64,000 nt of DNA from Actinomyces sp. Its GTDB lineage: Bacteria > Actinomycetota > Actinomycetes > Actinomycetales > Actinomycetaceae. A program made the position numbers and the translations under genes. The notes beneath the pieces are model-generated. The model worked only from the letters and a program-made list of their open reading frames with translations. It did no database searches and was not told the DNA's origin. This document shows positions 16,676 to 25,678 of the stretch, piece by piece. Positions within the stretch are counted from its first letter, which is position 1; the number at the start of each line of letters is the position of its first letter. Location of the stretch: the NCBI GenBank assembly GCA_022649165.1, contig JALCNR010000015.1:18016-82015 (forward strand). Direction: 5' to 3'.

Positions 16676-17811
16676 CCCCCGATCATCTGCGCATCGCCAT
16701 CGTCACGGAGGTCTTCCTGCCCAAGTTCGACGGCGTGGTCACGACCGTGCTGCGCAGCATCGACCAGCTGACCGCGCGCGGCCACGAGGTCCTGGTGCTG
16801 GCTCCGGGCGACCCGCCGTCGACCTACGACGGCTGCCGGGTGCAGCGCATCCCCTCGCTGCCGTTCCGCCCTTGGTATCCGGAGCTCTCGGTCGGCCTTC
16901 CCTGTCCGACGCTGACCCGCGCCCTCGACGACTTCGCCCCCGACGTCGTCCACGTGGTGAGCCCCGTGTGCCTGGCGGCGTTCGGCGCGCTGCGCGCCCG
17001 AGCCCGCGACCTGCCGGTCGTCGCCTCGTACCACACGGATATCCCGCAGTACGTGCGCGCCCTGGGACTCGGCGCGCTGCGCCCGGGCGCCTCGCTGTGG
17101 CTGCGCCACGTGCACAACACGGCCGACGTCAACCTGTGCCCCTCCGACCCTCTGGCGGAGGAGGCGGTGTCGAAGGGGATCCAGCGGGTCCGCCTGTGGC
17201 CGGGCGGAGTGGACACCGACCTATTCCGACCCGGACGGCGCTCCGCCGCCATGCGCCTGCGCTTGACCGGCGGCCACCCCGAGAGCCCCCTGGTGCTCTC
17301 GGTCGGGCGGTTGTCGAAGGAGAAGTCCCTGGACGATCTGGTCGCCGCGATGGAGCGGCTGCCCGACGCCCGCGTCGCCTTCGTCGGATCCGGCCCCTAC
17401 GGCGAGGAGCTCCGCCGCCGCTGCGCCCACCTGCCCGCCACCTTCACGGGGCGCCTCAGCGGCATCGAGCTGGCGCAGGCCTACGCCAGCGCGGACGTCT
17501 TCGCCTTCCCCTCCACCACGGACACACTCGGCCTGGTCTCGCTGGAGTCCATGGCGTCCGGGGTTCCCGTGGTCGGGGCCCGGGCCGGAGGCATCCCCGA
17601 CACCATCGACGAGGGCGTCACCGGCCTGCTCGTCCGCCCGCACGATCCCTCCGCCCTGGCGGCGGCCCTGGCCTCCGTGCTCCACGACGCCGACCGGCGC
17701 GCGCGGATGGGGCGCGCCGCCCGGGAGGACGCGCTGCGCCGCTCGTGGGCGGCGGCCACCGACATCCTGGTCGACGCCTACGACTCGGCGATCCTGCGCC
17801 ACGCCTCCTGA
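16672..17811 (+). CDS. GT4 glycosyltransferase 2 (PimB/MgtA-like)
   Basis: Second family-4 glycosyltransferase, 379 residues, coupled to the first by an ATGA overlap. Motifs are VTEVFLPKFDGVVTTV at the start, SYHTDIPQYVR, WPGGVDTDLF, SVGRLSKEKSL and FPSTTDTLGLVSLESMASG. These fit actinobacterial mannosyl- or glucosyltransferases of the MgtA/PimB group, which act on phosphatidylinositol or glucuronosyl-diacylglycerol acceptors at the inner membrane face. The acceptor cannot be decided here. With the preceding enzyme it could build a disaccharide glycolipid or a lipoglycan anchor. The 3' end overlaps the convergent methyltransferase gene by 34 bp. Confidence 0.9.
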   Translation: MTPDHLRIAIVTEVFLPKFDGVVTTVLRSIDQLTARGHEVLVLAPGDPPSTYDGCRVQRIPSLPFRPWYPELSVGLPCPTLTRALDDFAPDVVHVVSPVCLAAFGALRARARDLPVVASYHTDIPQYVRALGLGALRPGASLWLRHVHNTADVNLCPSDPLAEEAVSKGIQRVRLWPGGVDTDLFRPGRRSAAMRLRLTGGHPESPLVLSVGRLSKEKSLDDLVAAMERLPDARVAFVGSGPYGEELRRRCAHLPATFTGRLSGIELAQAYASADVFAFPSTTDTLGLVSLESMASGVPVVGARAGGIPDTIDEGVTGLLVRPHDPSALAAALASVLHDADRRARMGRAAREDALRRSWAAATDILVDAYDSAILRHAS

Positions 17812-18683
17812 CCGGGGCCGGCCTCCTTCCGGGCCAGCACCTCGCCGTGGACGACGACGAACCATCCGTCGGGGTCCGAGCCCCATCGGCGCCAGGCCCC
17901 GGCCATCGACGCGAGCTCCTCAGCCATGGCCACTCCCCGGGACACCGCGTCGCGCCCCAGGCCCGGGACGTCGACGGCCCCGGTGCGCTCGGCCCACGTG
18001 TCCGACCACCACGCCCGCGACTGCGCATCGGCGTAGCACCACGTCGAGGACCCCGCGGTCACGTCGGTGAAGCCGGCCGACCGGCACCAGGCGAGCAGCC
18101 GCCGGCCGGCGTCGGGCGTCCCCCCGTTCGCGCGGGCGATGTCGGTGTAGAGCCTCCGCCAGCGTTCGAGTCCCGTCGAGTCCGGGTACCACCGCATCGC
18201 GTCGTAGTCGGCGTCGCGCACGGCCAGCAGCCCTCCGGGCCGCAGCACGCGGCGCATCTGCACCAGCGCCCCCACCGGATCCGACAGATGCTGGAGGACC
18301 TGGTGGGCGTGGACCACGTCGAAGCTGGCGTCCGGGAAGGGCAGGTCCATGACGTCGGCGACCCGGGCGCGGACGGTGCCGGCGAGCCCGTGGTCCCGGG
18401 CCAGCCGGGCGGTCGCCGCGACGACCTGCTCGGACACGTCGATCGCCTCGACCCGGCCGGGTGCCACGCGCTGCGCCAGTCCGACGGTGATCGTGCCGAC
18501 GCCGCATCCCACGTCGAGGAGGTCCATCCCGGCGCGCAGCTCCGGCAGCAGCTGGGCGGCGGAGTTCTCCGCCGTGCGATGCGCGTGCGAGCTCAGCACC
18601 GCCCGCCCGTATCCATGCGTGTAGCGGGATCGCCCCCCGCGCGACGACGAGGGCGGTCCCTGGGGGAGGGAACTCGTGGTCAT
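17778..18683 (-). CDS. SAM-dependent methyltransferase (class I, UbiE-like)
   Basis: Class I methyltransferase, 301 residues. SAM motif I is LLDVGCGVGTITVGLA (about 55-70), followed by EAIDVS, DVMDLPFPDASFDVVHAHQV and VLQHLSDP, then RVLRPGGLLAVRDADY. The DADYDAMRWYP segment is typical of a common actinobacterial subgroup of unknown substrate. The gene is convergent with the glycosyltransferase operon and divergent from the sugar importer. The neighbourhood does not reveal its target. Confidence 0.88.
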   Translation of the reverse strand: MTTSSLPQGPPSSSRGGRSRYTHGYGRAVLSSHAHRTAENSAAQLLPELRAGMDLLDVGCGVGTITVGLAQRVAPGRVEAIDVSEQVVAATARLARDHGLAGTVRARVADVMDLPFPDASFDVVHAHQVLQHLSDPVGALVQMRRVLRPGGLLAVRDADYDAMRWYPDSTGLERWRRLYTDIARANGGTPDAGRRLLAWCRSAGFTDVTAGSSTWCYADAQSRAWWSDTWAERTGAVDVPGLGRDAVSRGVAMAEELASMAGAWRRWGSDPDGWFVVVHGEVLARKEAGPGQEAWRRIAES

Positions 18684-18852
18684 GAGCCGAGTCTGGCGCG
18701 CGGAGCGGTCCGCGGGCCTCCGGGTCCGCCCATCGGTCCTCGCAGATCAGCCGCGAGTCACCCAGAACAGTGCCGCCGGTCACCGTGAGTTCATGACGGC
18801 TCTCTACCGTGATCCACGTCCGACACGGCGAACAGAGAGACCTCTGACCTGC

Positions 18853-19845
18853 ATGACCACCATCGAGGCTCCGGCCCGGGCTCCCCAGCGGAGCGGGCCG
18901 ACCGCACCCCCAGCGACCTCGTCCCGCCCCGAGGCGGAACGTCGGCCCGCGGACCGCTCCCGGGCCCGGAGAATCGCGCGCTCGCGCGAGCTCGGATGGT
19001 TCGTCGCCTTCCTCGGGCCCAACCTGGCGCTCATCATCGCTTTCACCTATGTGCCGCTGATCTCCAACGTCTACTACTCGACGCTCGACTGGCGGCTGGG
19101 ATCGACCTCGGCGCGCTTCGTCGGGCTGTCCAACTACGTCGAGTTCTTCACCTCCTCGCAGGGAATCGACGTGTGGAGGGTGACCCTGGTCTTCACGGTC
19201 GTCACCGTCGCGGCGTCGATGGTGCTGGGGCTGCTCATGGCCTTGGTCCTCAACCGGAACCTGCCCGGGCGCGGCGCGGCCCGCACCGCCGTGTTCGCGC
19301 CCTACGTGCTCAGCGGCGTCGGCGTGGGCCTCGTGTGGAACTTCATCTTCGACCCCTCGTTCGGCCTGCTCTCCCACGCCCTGCGCGCGATCGGGGCGGA
19401 GTCTCCCCAGTGGTTCCTCGATCCCACCCTCTCCCTGGTGATGGTCATCATCGTCTACGTGTGGAAGAACCTGGGCTTCTGCGCCGTCGTCTACCTCGCT
19501 GGCCTGCAGTCCGTGCCCCCGGACCTCCTTGAGGCGGCGTCGCTGGACGGGGCCGGGCCGGTGCGGCGCTTCTTCTCGATCACACTGCCGCTGCTGGGTC
19601 CCACGACCTTCTTCCTCACCGTCACCACGGTCCTGTCCTCCATGCAGGCCTTCGACGTCCTGCGGACGATGACCCCCACGGGCAACGGCACGAACACGAT
19701 GGTCTTCGAGATCTACCTCCAGTCCTTCGGCGCCTATCAGCGCGCAGGGTATGCGGCCGCGATCTCGGTCGTCCTGTTCGTCGTGCTGCTGGCCATCACG
19801 GCACTGCAGATGCGGTACGTCGAGAGGAAGGTGCATTACGCATGA
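18853..19845 (+). CDS. Sugar ABC transporter permease (UgpA/MalF type)
   Basis: Inner-membrane permease, 330 residues with six membrane segments after a 50-residue charged N-terminus. ATG 18853 is chosen because it precedes that charged head; the ribosome site is weak, and longer in-frame starts into the divergent region look unlikely. The coupling motif for the ATPase is EAASLDGAGPVRRFFSITLP, the EAA loop of carbohydrate importers. The next permease overlaps by ATGA. No ATPase gene lies in the operon, so a shared MsmK/UgpC-like ATPase elsewhere is expected. Confidence 0.92.
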   Translation: MTTIEAPARAPQRSGPTAPPATSSRPEAERRPADRSRARRIARSRELGWFVAFLGPNLALIIAFTYVPLISNVYYSTLDWRLGSTSARFVGLSNYVEFFTSSQGIDVWRVTLVFTVVTVAASMVLGLLMALVLNRNLPGRGAARTAVFAPYVLSGVGVGLVWNFIFDPSFGLLSHALRAIGAESPQWFLDPTLSLVMVIIVYVWKNLGFCAVVYLAGLQSVPPDLLEAASLDGAGPVRRFFSITLPLLGPTTFFLTVTTVLSSMQAFDVLRTMTPTGNGTNTMVFEIYLQSFGAYQRAGYAAAISVVLFVVLLAITALQMRYVERKVHYA

Positions 19846-20780
19846 GCGCGATCTCGGACGCCGCCGCTCCGGGCCGTCTCGCGGGCCCCGCCCCGGTCCC
19901 CGGCCGCCGCGCCGCCTCCCGACGCCCCGCGTGGACCCGCGCGTTCTCCCGCGCGAACCTGGCGGAGACGCTGCTGGCGGGCTACGTGCCGATGATCCTC
20001 GCGATCATCGTCATCGCGCTGCCCCTGGTGTGGATGGCGATCTCCTCGTTCAAGCCGGTCTCGGAGATCGTCACCACCGACGCCTCGCTGCTGCCGCGCG
20101 ACCCCACGCTGCGCAACTATGCCGAGGTCGCGGCCCGGGTCCCCCTGGCCCGCGTGTTCCTGAACTCGGTGATCGTCACCGGGATCGGATCCGCCGTCAA
20201 GGTCGTGCTGGCGATCACGGGAGCCTATGCGCTGGTGTTCCTCACGCGGGTGCCGCTGCGGCGGGCGTTCCTCGTGGCCGTCCTCGTCGCCCTCATGGTG
20301 CCTCCGGAGGCCTCCCTGCTGCCGAACTACATCACCATCGCGTCGATGGGCGGGCGCAACACCTTGTGGGGCATCATCCTGCCGGGCCTGGGGACCGCCT
20401 TCGGGACCTTCCTGCTGCGCCAGCAGTTCCTCACGCTGCCGGCGGAGATCCTCGAGGCCGCCCAACTCGACGGGGCCGGGCACTGGCGCCGGCTGTGGCG
20501 GATCGTCGTGCCGATCATGGCGCCGTCCATCGCGACGGTGGCGCTCGTGACGGTGGTGTCGGAGTGGAACGCGTTCCTGTGGCCGCTCATCATCACCGAC
20601 ACCCCCGAGTACATGACCCTTCCGGTGGGCCTCAACCTCCTCAACTCGATCGAGGGGCAGACCGGCTCCTACGGCATCCTCATGGCGGGCGCGGTCCTGG
20701 TCATCGCGCCCGTCCTGCTCGTCTTCGCTGCCCTGCAGCGCTACATCGTGGCCGGCCTCACCCAGGGCGCGGTCAAGTGA
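19842..20780 (+). CDS. Sugar ABC transporter permease (UgpE/MalG type)
   Basis: Second permease of the importer, 312 residues with six membrane segments. It shows the typical MalG-type stretches: VWMAISSFKP, then PPEASLLPNYI. The EAA loop is EAAQLDGAGHWRRLWRIVVP, and NAFLWPLIIT follows. Its start overlaps the first permease's stop by four bases. It ends 32 bp before the binding-protein gene. Confidence 0.93.
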   Translation: MSAISDAAAPGRLAGPAPVPGRRAASRRPAWTRAFSRANLAETLLAGYVPMILAIIVIALPLVWMAISSFKPVSEIVTTDASLLPRDPTLRNYAEVAARVPLARVFLNSVIVTGIGSAVKVVLAITGAYALVFLTRVPLRRAFLVAVLVALMVPPEASLLPNYITIASMGGRNTLWGIILPGLGTAFGTFLLRQQFLTLPAEILEAAQLDGAGHWRRLWRIVVPIMAPSIATVALVTVVSEWNAFLWPLIITDTPEYMTLPVGLNLLNSIEGQTGSYGILMAGAVLVIAPVLLVFAALQRYIVAGLTQGAVK

Positions 20781-20812
20781 GATCCCCTCATCCACATGAA
20801 AGGACAACGTTC

Positions 20813-22171
20813 GTGACGTCTTCACGCACGACCTCCCGCCTCGCCCTCGTGGCGGCCATGGGCGCCATCGCCCTGGCTGCGACCGCCTGCGGCCCCTCCG
20901 TGGCCGGCTCCGCCTCCGGATCGGACGCCGAGTCCGGGTCCTCGGCCTCCGGCACCGACTACTCCGGTGTCACCCCGGCCAAGGAGATCACCTTCTGGAC
21001 GAACCATCCGGGCGGCTCCATCGATACCGAGAACGCGATCATCAAGGCGTTCACCGAGGAGACGGGCATCACCGTCGACCTGGTGACCGCGGGCGCGAAC
21101 TACGAGGAGGTCGCCCAGAAGTTCCAGACCGCCCAGACCTCCGGCGACGTCGGAGACGTCGTGGTGCTCTCGGACGCGACCTGGTTCCCCGCCTACCTCG
21201 CCGGCTCGATCACGCCGATCGACCCGATCCTCAAGGCGGCGGACGCGGACACGTCGACCTACCAGGAGACGCTCTACAACGACTACTTGTTCGAGGGCTC
21301 CCACTATGCGGTGCCCTACGCGCGTTCGACGCCGATCTTCTATTACAACAAGGACATGTTCAAGGCCGCCGGCCTGGAGGACAAGGCCCCGGCCACCTGG
21401 GATGACGTCAAGGCCGCAGCGGAGAAGCTCGCCGCCGCGAACAGCGGCGTCACCGGCTTCGGATTTCCGCAGCAGGACCAGTACCCGGCGTGGACGATGG
21501 CCAACCTGGTGTGGGGCTACGGGGGTTCCTGGTCGGACGAATGGGACTTCTCCCCGATCGCGGACGACGCGACCGTGAAGGCGCTGACCTTCGCGCAGGA
21601 CGGCGTCAAGGACGGCTGGGCCTCCGTCGTGTCCGGCGATCCCGCGACGGCCTTCTCCGCGGGCACGGCCGCGATGGTCATCGGCTCCACCGGGTCCCTG
21701 ACGGGGATCCTCGACGCCGCCACCTTCGACGTGGGCGTCGGCGAGCTCCCCGCCGGGCCCGAGGCCTCGGAGGGGATCGTCCCCACCGGCGGAGCGGGCG
21801 TGGCCATCTCCTCGAAGTCAAGCCCGGAGAAGCAGCTCGCCGCTGCCCAGTTCGTCTCCTACCTGACGAACGCCGAGAACACGGCGACTTTCTCCGCGGC
21901 GACCGGCTACCTGCCGGTGCGCACCGACGCGGACATGAACGACGTCTACTCCGAGACCCCGGCCTTCAAGGTCGCGGTGGAGCAGCTGGCGAAGACCCGC
22001 AGCCAGGACTTCGCACGTGCCCTGCTGCCCGGGGGCGACCTGGCGATCTCGAAGGCGATCCAGCAGATCCTCACCGCCGACGCCGATCCGGCGTCGACGC
22101 TGTCGACCCTGCGCGACGACCTTCAGGGCACCTATGACAGCCAGCTCAAGGACCAGCTCGGCGGCAACTGA
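20813..22171 (+). CDS. Sugar ABC transporter substrate-binding lipoprotein (UgpB type)
   Basis: Extracytoplasmic solute-binding protein, 452 residues, starting at GTG 20813 with AAAGGA eight bases upstream. A lipoprotein signal ends in the lipobox ATAC (Cys about 27). A Ser/Gly-rich linker then leads to the family-1 binding fold beginning ITFWTNHPGG. The segments FYYNKDMFKAAGLED and GGAGVAISSKS fit the glycerol-3-phosphate/oligosaccharide cluster. Being last in the operon is unusual but common in this subfamily. The ligand cannot be read; an alpha-glucoside for the GH13 enzyme at 12.4 kb, or a glycerophosphodiester, are the leading options. Confidence 0.92.
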   Translation: MTSSRTTSRLALVAAMGAIALAATACGPSVAGSASGSDAESGSSASGTDYSGVTPAKEITFWTNHPGGSIDTENAIIKAFTEETGITVDLVTAGANYEEVAQKFQTAQTSGDVGDVVVLSDATWFPAYLAGSITPIDPILKAADADTSTYQETLYNDYLFEGSHYAVPYARSTPIFYYNKDMFKAAGLEDKAPATWDDVKAAAEKLAAANSGVTGFGFPQQDQYPAWTMANLVWGYGGSWSDEWDFSPIADDATVKALTFAQDGVKDGWASVVSGDPATAFSAGTAAMVIGSTGSLTGILDAATFDVGVGELPAGPEASEGIVPTGGAGVAISSKSSPEKQLAAAQFVSYLTNAENTATFSAATGYLPVRTDADMNDVYSETPAFKVAVEQLAKTRSQDFARALLPGGDLAISKAIQQILTADADPASTLSTLRDDLQGTYDSQLKDQLGGN

Positions 22172-22203
22172 GTCGGTGACAGGCGTCTGAGATGCCCCAC
22201 GGG

Positions 22204-22238
22204 CGCGGGCGCGGGGGAGATCCCGCCCCGCGCCCGCG
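22204..22238. terminator. Bidirectional hairpin between convergent genes
   Basis: Perfect 13-bp stem (22204-22216 with 22226-22238, all G/C) with a nine-base loop. It lies between the binding-protein gene and the convergent nitroreductase gene. Confidence 0.85.
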
Positions 22239-22259
22239 TGTGCGTCCGGCGCCGGAGAT

Positions 22260-23090
22260 TCAGCGCAGGGCGAGCCCCTGCTCGTGGAGGACCTCCAGGG
22301 TCGGAGCCTGCTCCGCCTTGCCGGTGCCGGGCTTCGTGGCGATCTGGTGGGTGAAGGAGTCGATGCGCGCATTGGAGTTGCGCAGGTCGTAGTACTCCGT
22401 GACGGCGGCGTCGTAGTCCGCCAGCGCGCCCGTGAGGTCCCCGACCTCCGGATAGGCGTCGACCGCGGTGGTGAGGGCGGCGGGCAGCCGCGGCTTGAAC
22501 TGGGGGTCCTGGGCCGGATGCCCGATGAGCAGTCCCACCAGCGGGAACGTGTGTCGGGGCAGGCGCAGGGCGCGGATGACGCGGCGCGGATCGCCGCCGA
22601 TGCTGCCCAGGTAGACGGTGCCGAGCCCCAGGCTCTGCGCGGCGTCCACGACGCTCTGGGCCGCGATCAGGGCGTCCTCGACCCCCTCGAGGAACAGGGC
22701 GGTGCGTTCGAGCGGCTCCAGGTCCACCCCCGCCTGCTGGCGGATGACCGCGTTACGGTGCAGGTCGACGACGAAGACCCACAGCTCCCCCCGGGTCCCT
22801 CCGACATAGGGCTGGCCCGACGCCAGGTGGACCTGCTCGCGGACGCCCGGATCCAGGACGCGGATGACCGTCGTCTGCTGGTAGTAGCTGGAGGTTGGGG
22901 CGTGGCGCGCGACGGTCAGCAGGGTCTCCACCGCCTCTTGGCCGACCGGCTCGTCGGTGAACGACCGGATCGTGCGCCGGGCCAGCTGCGCGGCGATCGT
23001 CTCGTTCGACAGGGGAGCGGTGGGCGGGGTGCGATGGGCTGTGCTGGCGGCGCCGGCTGCGGTGGACGTGCCGGTGGTGGTCTCGGGCAT
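22260..23090 (-). CDS. NADPH-dependent nitroreductase/FMN reductase (NfsA/NfrA type)
   Basis: Flavin oxidoreductase of the nitroreductase superfamily, 276 residues. The hallmark Arg-Ser pair for FMN phosphate binding is in RRTIRSFTDEPV. It is followed by RHAPTSSYYQQTTVIRV, AAQSLGLGTVYLGSIGGDP and FPLVGLLIGHPA. The C-terminal region HQIATKPGTGKAEQ resembles NfrA/FRP-type enzymes that reduce nitro compounds or free FMN with NADPH. The first 28 residues are Thr/Ala-rich and possibly disordered. It stands alone, convergent with the sugar importer. Confidence 0.88.
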   Translation of the reverse strand: MPETTTGTSTAAGAASTAHRTPPTAPLSNETIAAQLARRTIRSFTDEPVGQEAVETLLTVARHAPTSSYYQQTTVIRVLDPGVREQVHLASGQPYVGGTRGELWVFVVDLHRNAVIRQQAGVDLEPLERTALFLEGVEDALIAAQSVVDAAQSLGLGTVYLGSIGGDPRRVIRALRLPRHTFPLVGLLIGHPAQDPQFKPRLPAALTTAVDAYPEVGDLTGALADYDAAVTEYYDLRNSNARIDSFTHQIATKPGTGKAEQAPTLEVLHEQGLALR

Positions 23091-23264
23091 GGTTCCTCCT
23101 CTTGTCCGAGCACATTCTCACACCTCAGAGCCCGACGGGCTCAGGAGATCAGGCCCGTGAGGACCGCGCCGGGACGGGCGCCTGCCATCGAGTCGAGGGT
23201 TTCCCGCCGAGCCGTGGAGTTCGCGCCGGCGCATGGGGCATTGGCCGCCGTCCGGAGCCCGCCG

Positions 23265-24407
23265 TCAGATCCCCGCGACCAGAATCCCGACCGTCAGCCC
23301 GAGCAGCACCAGCAGCAGGACCGCCATGAGGCCCAGTCCCCACGGGTTGCCCAGATTGATGTCGTAGCCGACGCCTGCGCGGCGCGGGACGAAGAACGAC
23401 GGGTCGTCGCGGTTGATGTAGAGGAGGCCGCCCCACCACAGGTGGTCGTCGTCGGGGGTCTCGGTGCCGTCCGTCGCCGGCGCCGCTTCCTCCTCGACGC
23501 GCCGACGAGGGCGGCGCTGCGCTGCGCGTACCGGCTCCCGGCGGATGCGGGCGGCGAGGACGTAGGACGCGGCAATGACGACGACCAGCAGCGCGATGCC
23601 GCCCCATGTGAGGAGGTTCTGGACGACGGCACCCCATCCGAGCGCCGGCACCAGGCTCATTCCGGCCAGCATCAGGGCGGTCAACAGGTTCACCGCGCCC
23701 AGGATCTGCTGCACCAGGGCAGCGATCCGGTGCTGCTGGTCGGCCGACAGCTTCCAGTCCCCGCGATGGGGCTGAACCGCCACACGTCCCCGCGAGACCA
23801 GGAACGCGACGATCGCCAGTATCGCGGCCAGCGCCACGGCGACCAGCGGCAGCGCGAGGACCGTTCCCCAGCTCCTCGCCGACCAGGCGTCGGCCTGGCC
23901 CATCGCGTTCCAGTGAGTGGGATAGGGGTCCGGCAGCAGTGGGTAGCGTGCGGCGGCGACCGCCGGTGCCGCCCCTCCCAGGAGGATCGCCGGCGCGTGG
24001 AGGCCCCAGATCGGCCGGACCGCCCCGGTGTCCCGACCGATCGGGGCGGACAGGCGGACCGGCACATCCCGGTACCAGTGCTGGGACTGCTTGGCCGCGG
24101 TGATCGCTCGGCGGGTGCCGATCCAGGCGCCCGTACAGGCGGCGATCAGGCCGATGGCGAGGACCAGGAGCGCGCCGACCGTGTGCCAGGGGATCGTGAC
24201 CGCAAGAGCGACGATGGTCAAACCGGCGCACCACAGACGGAAGCGGCGGACGGCCTCCCGCACCACGGGAGTGTGGATGCGCGAGCTCGGAACGCGGACA
24301 CCCAGCGGCACTGTGGCGTCCGAGATCGCCGGTGTCAGGGCCATGGTCCCTCCGATCACCGCCAGCATCACCGCGGTGGTCGCCCACAGGAACGCCTGCT
24401 CGCTCAT
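23265..24407 (-). CDS. DUF1648/DUF5808 multi-pass membrane protein
   Basis: Membrane protein of 380 residues from ATG 24407, with GGGAG eight bases upstream and an ATGA overlap with the regulator remnant before it. It has about seven or eight hydrophobic segments. The DUF1648 signature YPTHWNAMGQADAW is at about residue 160. The C-terminal cytosolic part DDHLWWGGLLYINRDDPSFF and the following GVGYDINLGNPWG match DUF5808. Such proteins usually sit behind a YtrA-type GntR regulator and are related to SdpI-like immunity or signalling membrane proteins. Here that regulator is broken, so expression control may be lost. Confidence 0.85.
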   Translation of the reverse strand: MSEQAFLWATTAVMLAVIGGTMALTPAISDATVPLGVRVPSSRIHTPVVREAVRRFRLWCAGLTIVALAVTIPWHTVGALLVLAIGLIAACTGAWIGTRRAITAAKQSQHWYRDVPVRLSAPIGRDTGAVRPIWGLHAPAILLGGAAPAVAAARYPLLPDPYPTHWNAMGQADAWSARSWGTVLALPLVAVALAAILAIVAFLVSRGRVAVQPHRGDWKLSADQQHRIAALVQQILGAVNLLTALMLAGMSLVPALGWGAVVQNLLTWGGIALLVVVIAASYVLAARIRREPVRAAQRRPRRRVEEEAAPATDGTETPDDDHLWWGGLLYINRDDPSFFVPRRAGVGYDINLGNPWGLGLMAVLLLVLLGLTVGILVAGI

Positions 24408-24762
24408 CGTGTCTCCCTTCCGTGCCGGTCTCCGGTGCGAGGACCGTTGCCTTCCGTGCCGAGGTCGGTGTCGTGCTCGTTCCCGGCCAGTGCCCTCTGG
24501 CAGGCGATCACGACCTGCTCCGCCGTCAGGCCATGGGCACGGCCCTCCTCCAGCAGAGTTGCGAGCCGGGACTCCCAATCCGAGCAGAACGCCAGCCAGG
24601 GCGCGCACCGAGGCGAGGGCGTCGCCGCGGCGCAGCTCGCCGCGCCCGATCGCCTCGACGACGCGGTCGCGGATCTGATGGGAGGGGGGGCACGGGGGAG
24701 AGCGGCTCGGCAGGGAGAACGGGAGCCGGGGTCAGGGGGATCTCGGGGAACAGACAGGGCAT
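24404..24762 (-). pseudogene. Decayed YtrA-type GntR regulator
   Basis: Pieces of one short GntR regulator are spread over three frames. From ATG 24762 one frame reads MPCLFPEIPLTP and onward to SPVPP. At a run of seven C on the minus strand (24684-24690) the helix-turn-helix start SHQIRDRVVEAIGRGELRR, then GDALASVRALA, continues in a second frame. Near 24575 the C-terminal helix RLATLLEEGRAHGLTAEQVV continues in a third frame. It stops at 24404 with an ATGA overlap to the DUF1648 gene. The second half of the helix-turn-helix, normally about 40 residues, is missing, so an internal deletion is likely besides the frameshifts. A sequencing error at the C-run alone would not restore it. Confidence 0.72.
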
Positions 24763-24805
24763 CACCCGATGGCGGGCCGCGTCGGACGGGCATGACGATG
24801 GGGGC

Positions 24806-25678
24806 ATGACAGATCCGGATCTCATCGCATATGCGCGCGGGCAGGCGTCCGCACAGAACCCGGCGCCCACCGGCGCACCCGCCCCGCTCCCCGACGGCTC
24901 GGGCATCGCCGTGGCCGGGCTGGTCAAGCAGTACCGGCGGGGACAGCAGACGGTCACGGCGCTCGCGGGCGTCGATCTGGCGCTCCCTCGGGGCGCGCAG
25001 GTGGCGATCATGGGACCGTCGGGCTCCGGCAAGACGACGCTGCTGCACTGCATCGCCGGCATCCTGCGCCCGACGTCGGGGTCGATCGTCATCGAGGGCG
25101 CGCAGATCGCAGGCCTGTCGGAGAAGGCTCTCTCCGCCCTGCGCCTGGCCCGTTTCGGCTTCGTCTTCCAGGACGGCCAGCTGCTGCCCGAGCTCTCCGC
25201 GGCGGAGAACGTTGCCCTGCCCCTCATGCTGGCCGGACGCCCGCGCGGCGAGGCGACCGGACGCGCCCAGCAGGTCATGGCCATGCTCGGCATCGTGGAG
25301 CTGGGCCCCCACCGCCCCGGGCAGCTCTCCGGCGGGCAGGCCCAGCGCGTCGCCATCGCGCGGGCGCTGGTCGCCAGTCCGCAGGTCGTCTTCGCGGACG
25401 AGCCCACCGGGGCTCTCGACCAGACGACGGGCCACGAGGTGATGAGCGTCCTCACCGGCGCATGCCGCGCGACGGGCGCGACGCTGCTGCTGGTCACCCA
25501 CGATCCCGGTGTCGCCTCGTGGTTCCCGCAGGTCATCCGCGTCCAGGACGGCCGGGTGCTCGCCGCCGGCGCCCCGGTCGCGCCGCAGGCTCCCGCGCCG
25601 CAGCGATCCCCGCAGATGACGCAGCAGACGCCGTTCCCGTCCTCCGGTTCCGCGCATCTCCGGGGAGCCGCGCGATGA
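24806..25678 (+). CDS. LolD/MacB-type ABC transporter ATP-binding protein
   Basis: ATPase of a two-gene FtsX-type ABC system, 290 residues. Walker A is GPSGSGKTTLL, the Q-loop FVFQDGQLLPEL, the signature LSGGQAQRVAIARAL, Walker B VVFADEPTGALD and the H-loop LLVTHD. A 35-residue Gly/Pro-rich head and a 45-residue Pro/Gln-rich tail lie outside the fold. No ribosome site precedes ATG 24806, while CATGACGATG lies just upstream, so the mRNA may be leaderless. It is coupled to the permease by ATGA. The system may export a peptide or lipid, or act in antimicrobial resistance. Confidence 0.92.
   Translation: MTDPDLIAYARGQASAQNPAPTGAPAPLPDGSGIAVAGLVKQYRRGQQTVTALAGVDLALPRGAQVAIMGPSGSGKTTLLHCIAGILRPTSGSIVIEGAQIAGLSEKALSALRLARFGFVFQDGQLLPELSAAENVALPLMLAGRPRGEATGRAQQVMAMLGIVELGPHRPGQLSGGQAQRVAIARALVASPQVVFADEPTGALDQTTGHEVMSVLTGACRATGATLLLVTHDPGVASWFPQVIRVQDGRVLAAGAPVAPQAPAPQRSPQMTQQTPFPSSGSAHLRGAAR

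Noticed and set aside
24684..24690. C7 run as a simple phase-variable on/off switch of the GntR gene
   Set aside because: A second frame break and a missing stretch downstream mean that changing the run length would not restore a full regulator.
22284..24809. 841-codon plus-strand frame opposite the nitroreductase and DUF1648 genes
   Set aside because: Low-complexity Arg/Asp/Gly product without a recognisable domain. The opposite strand codes for two clear families.
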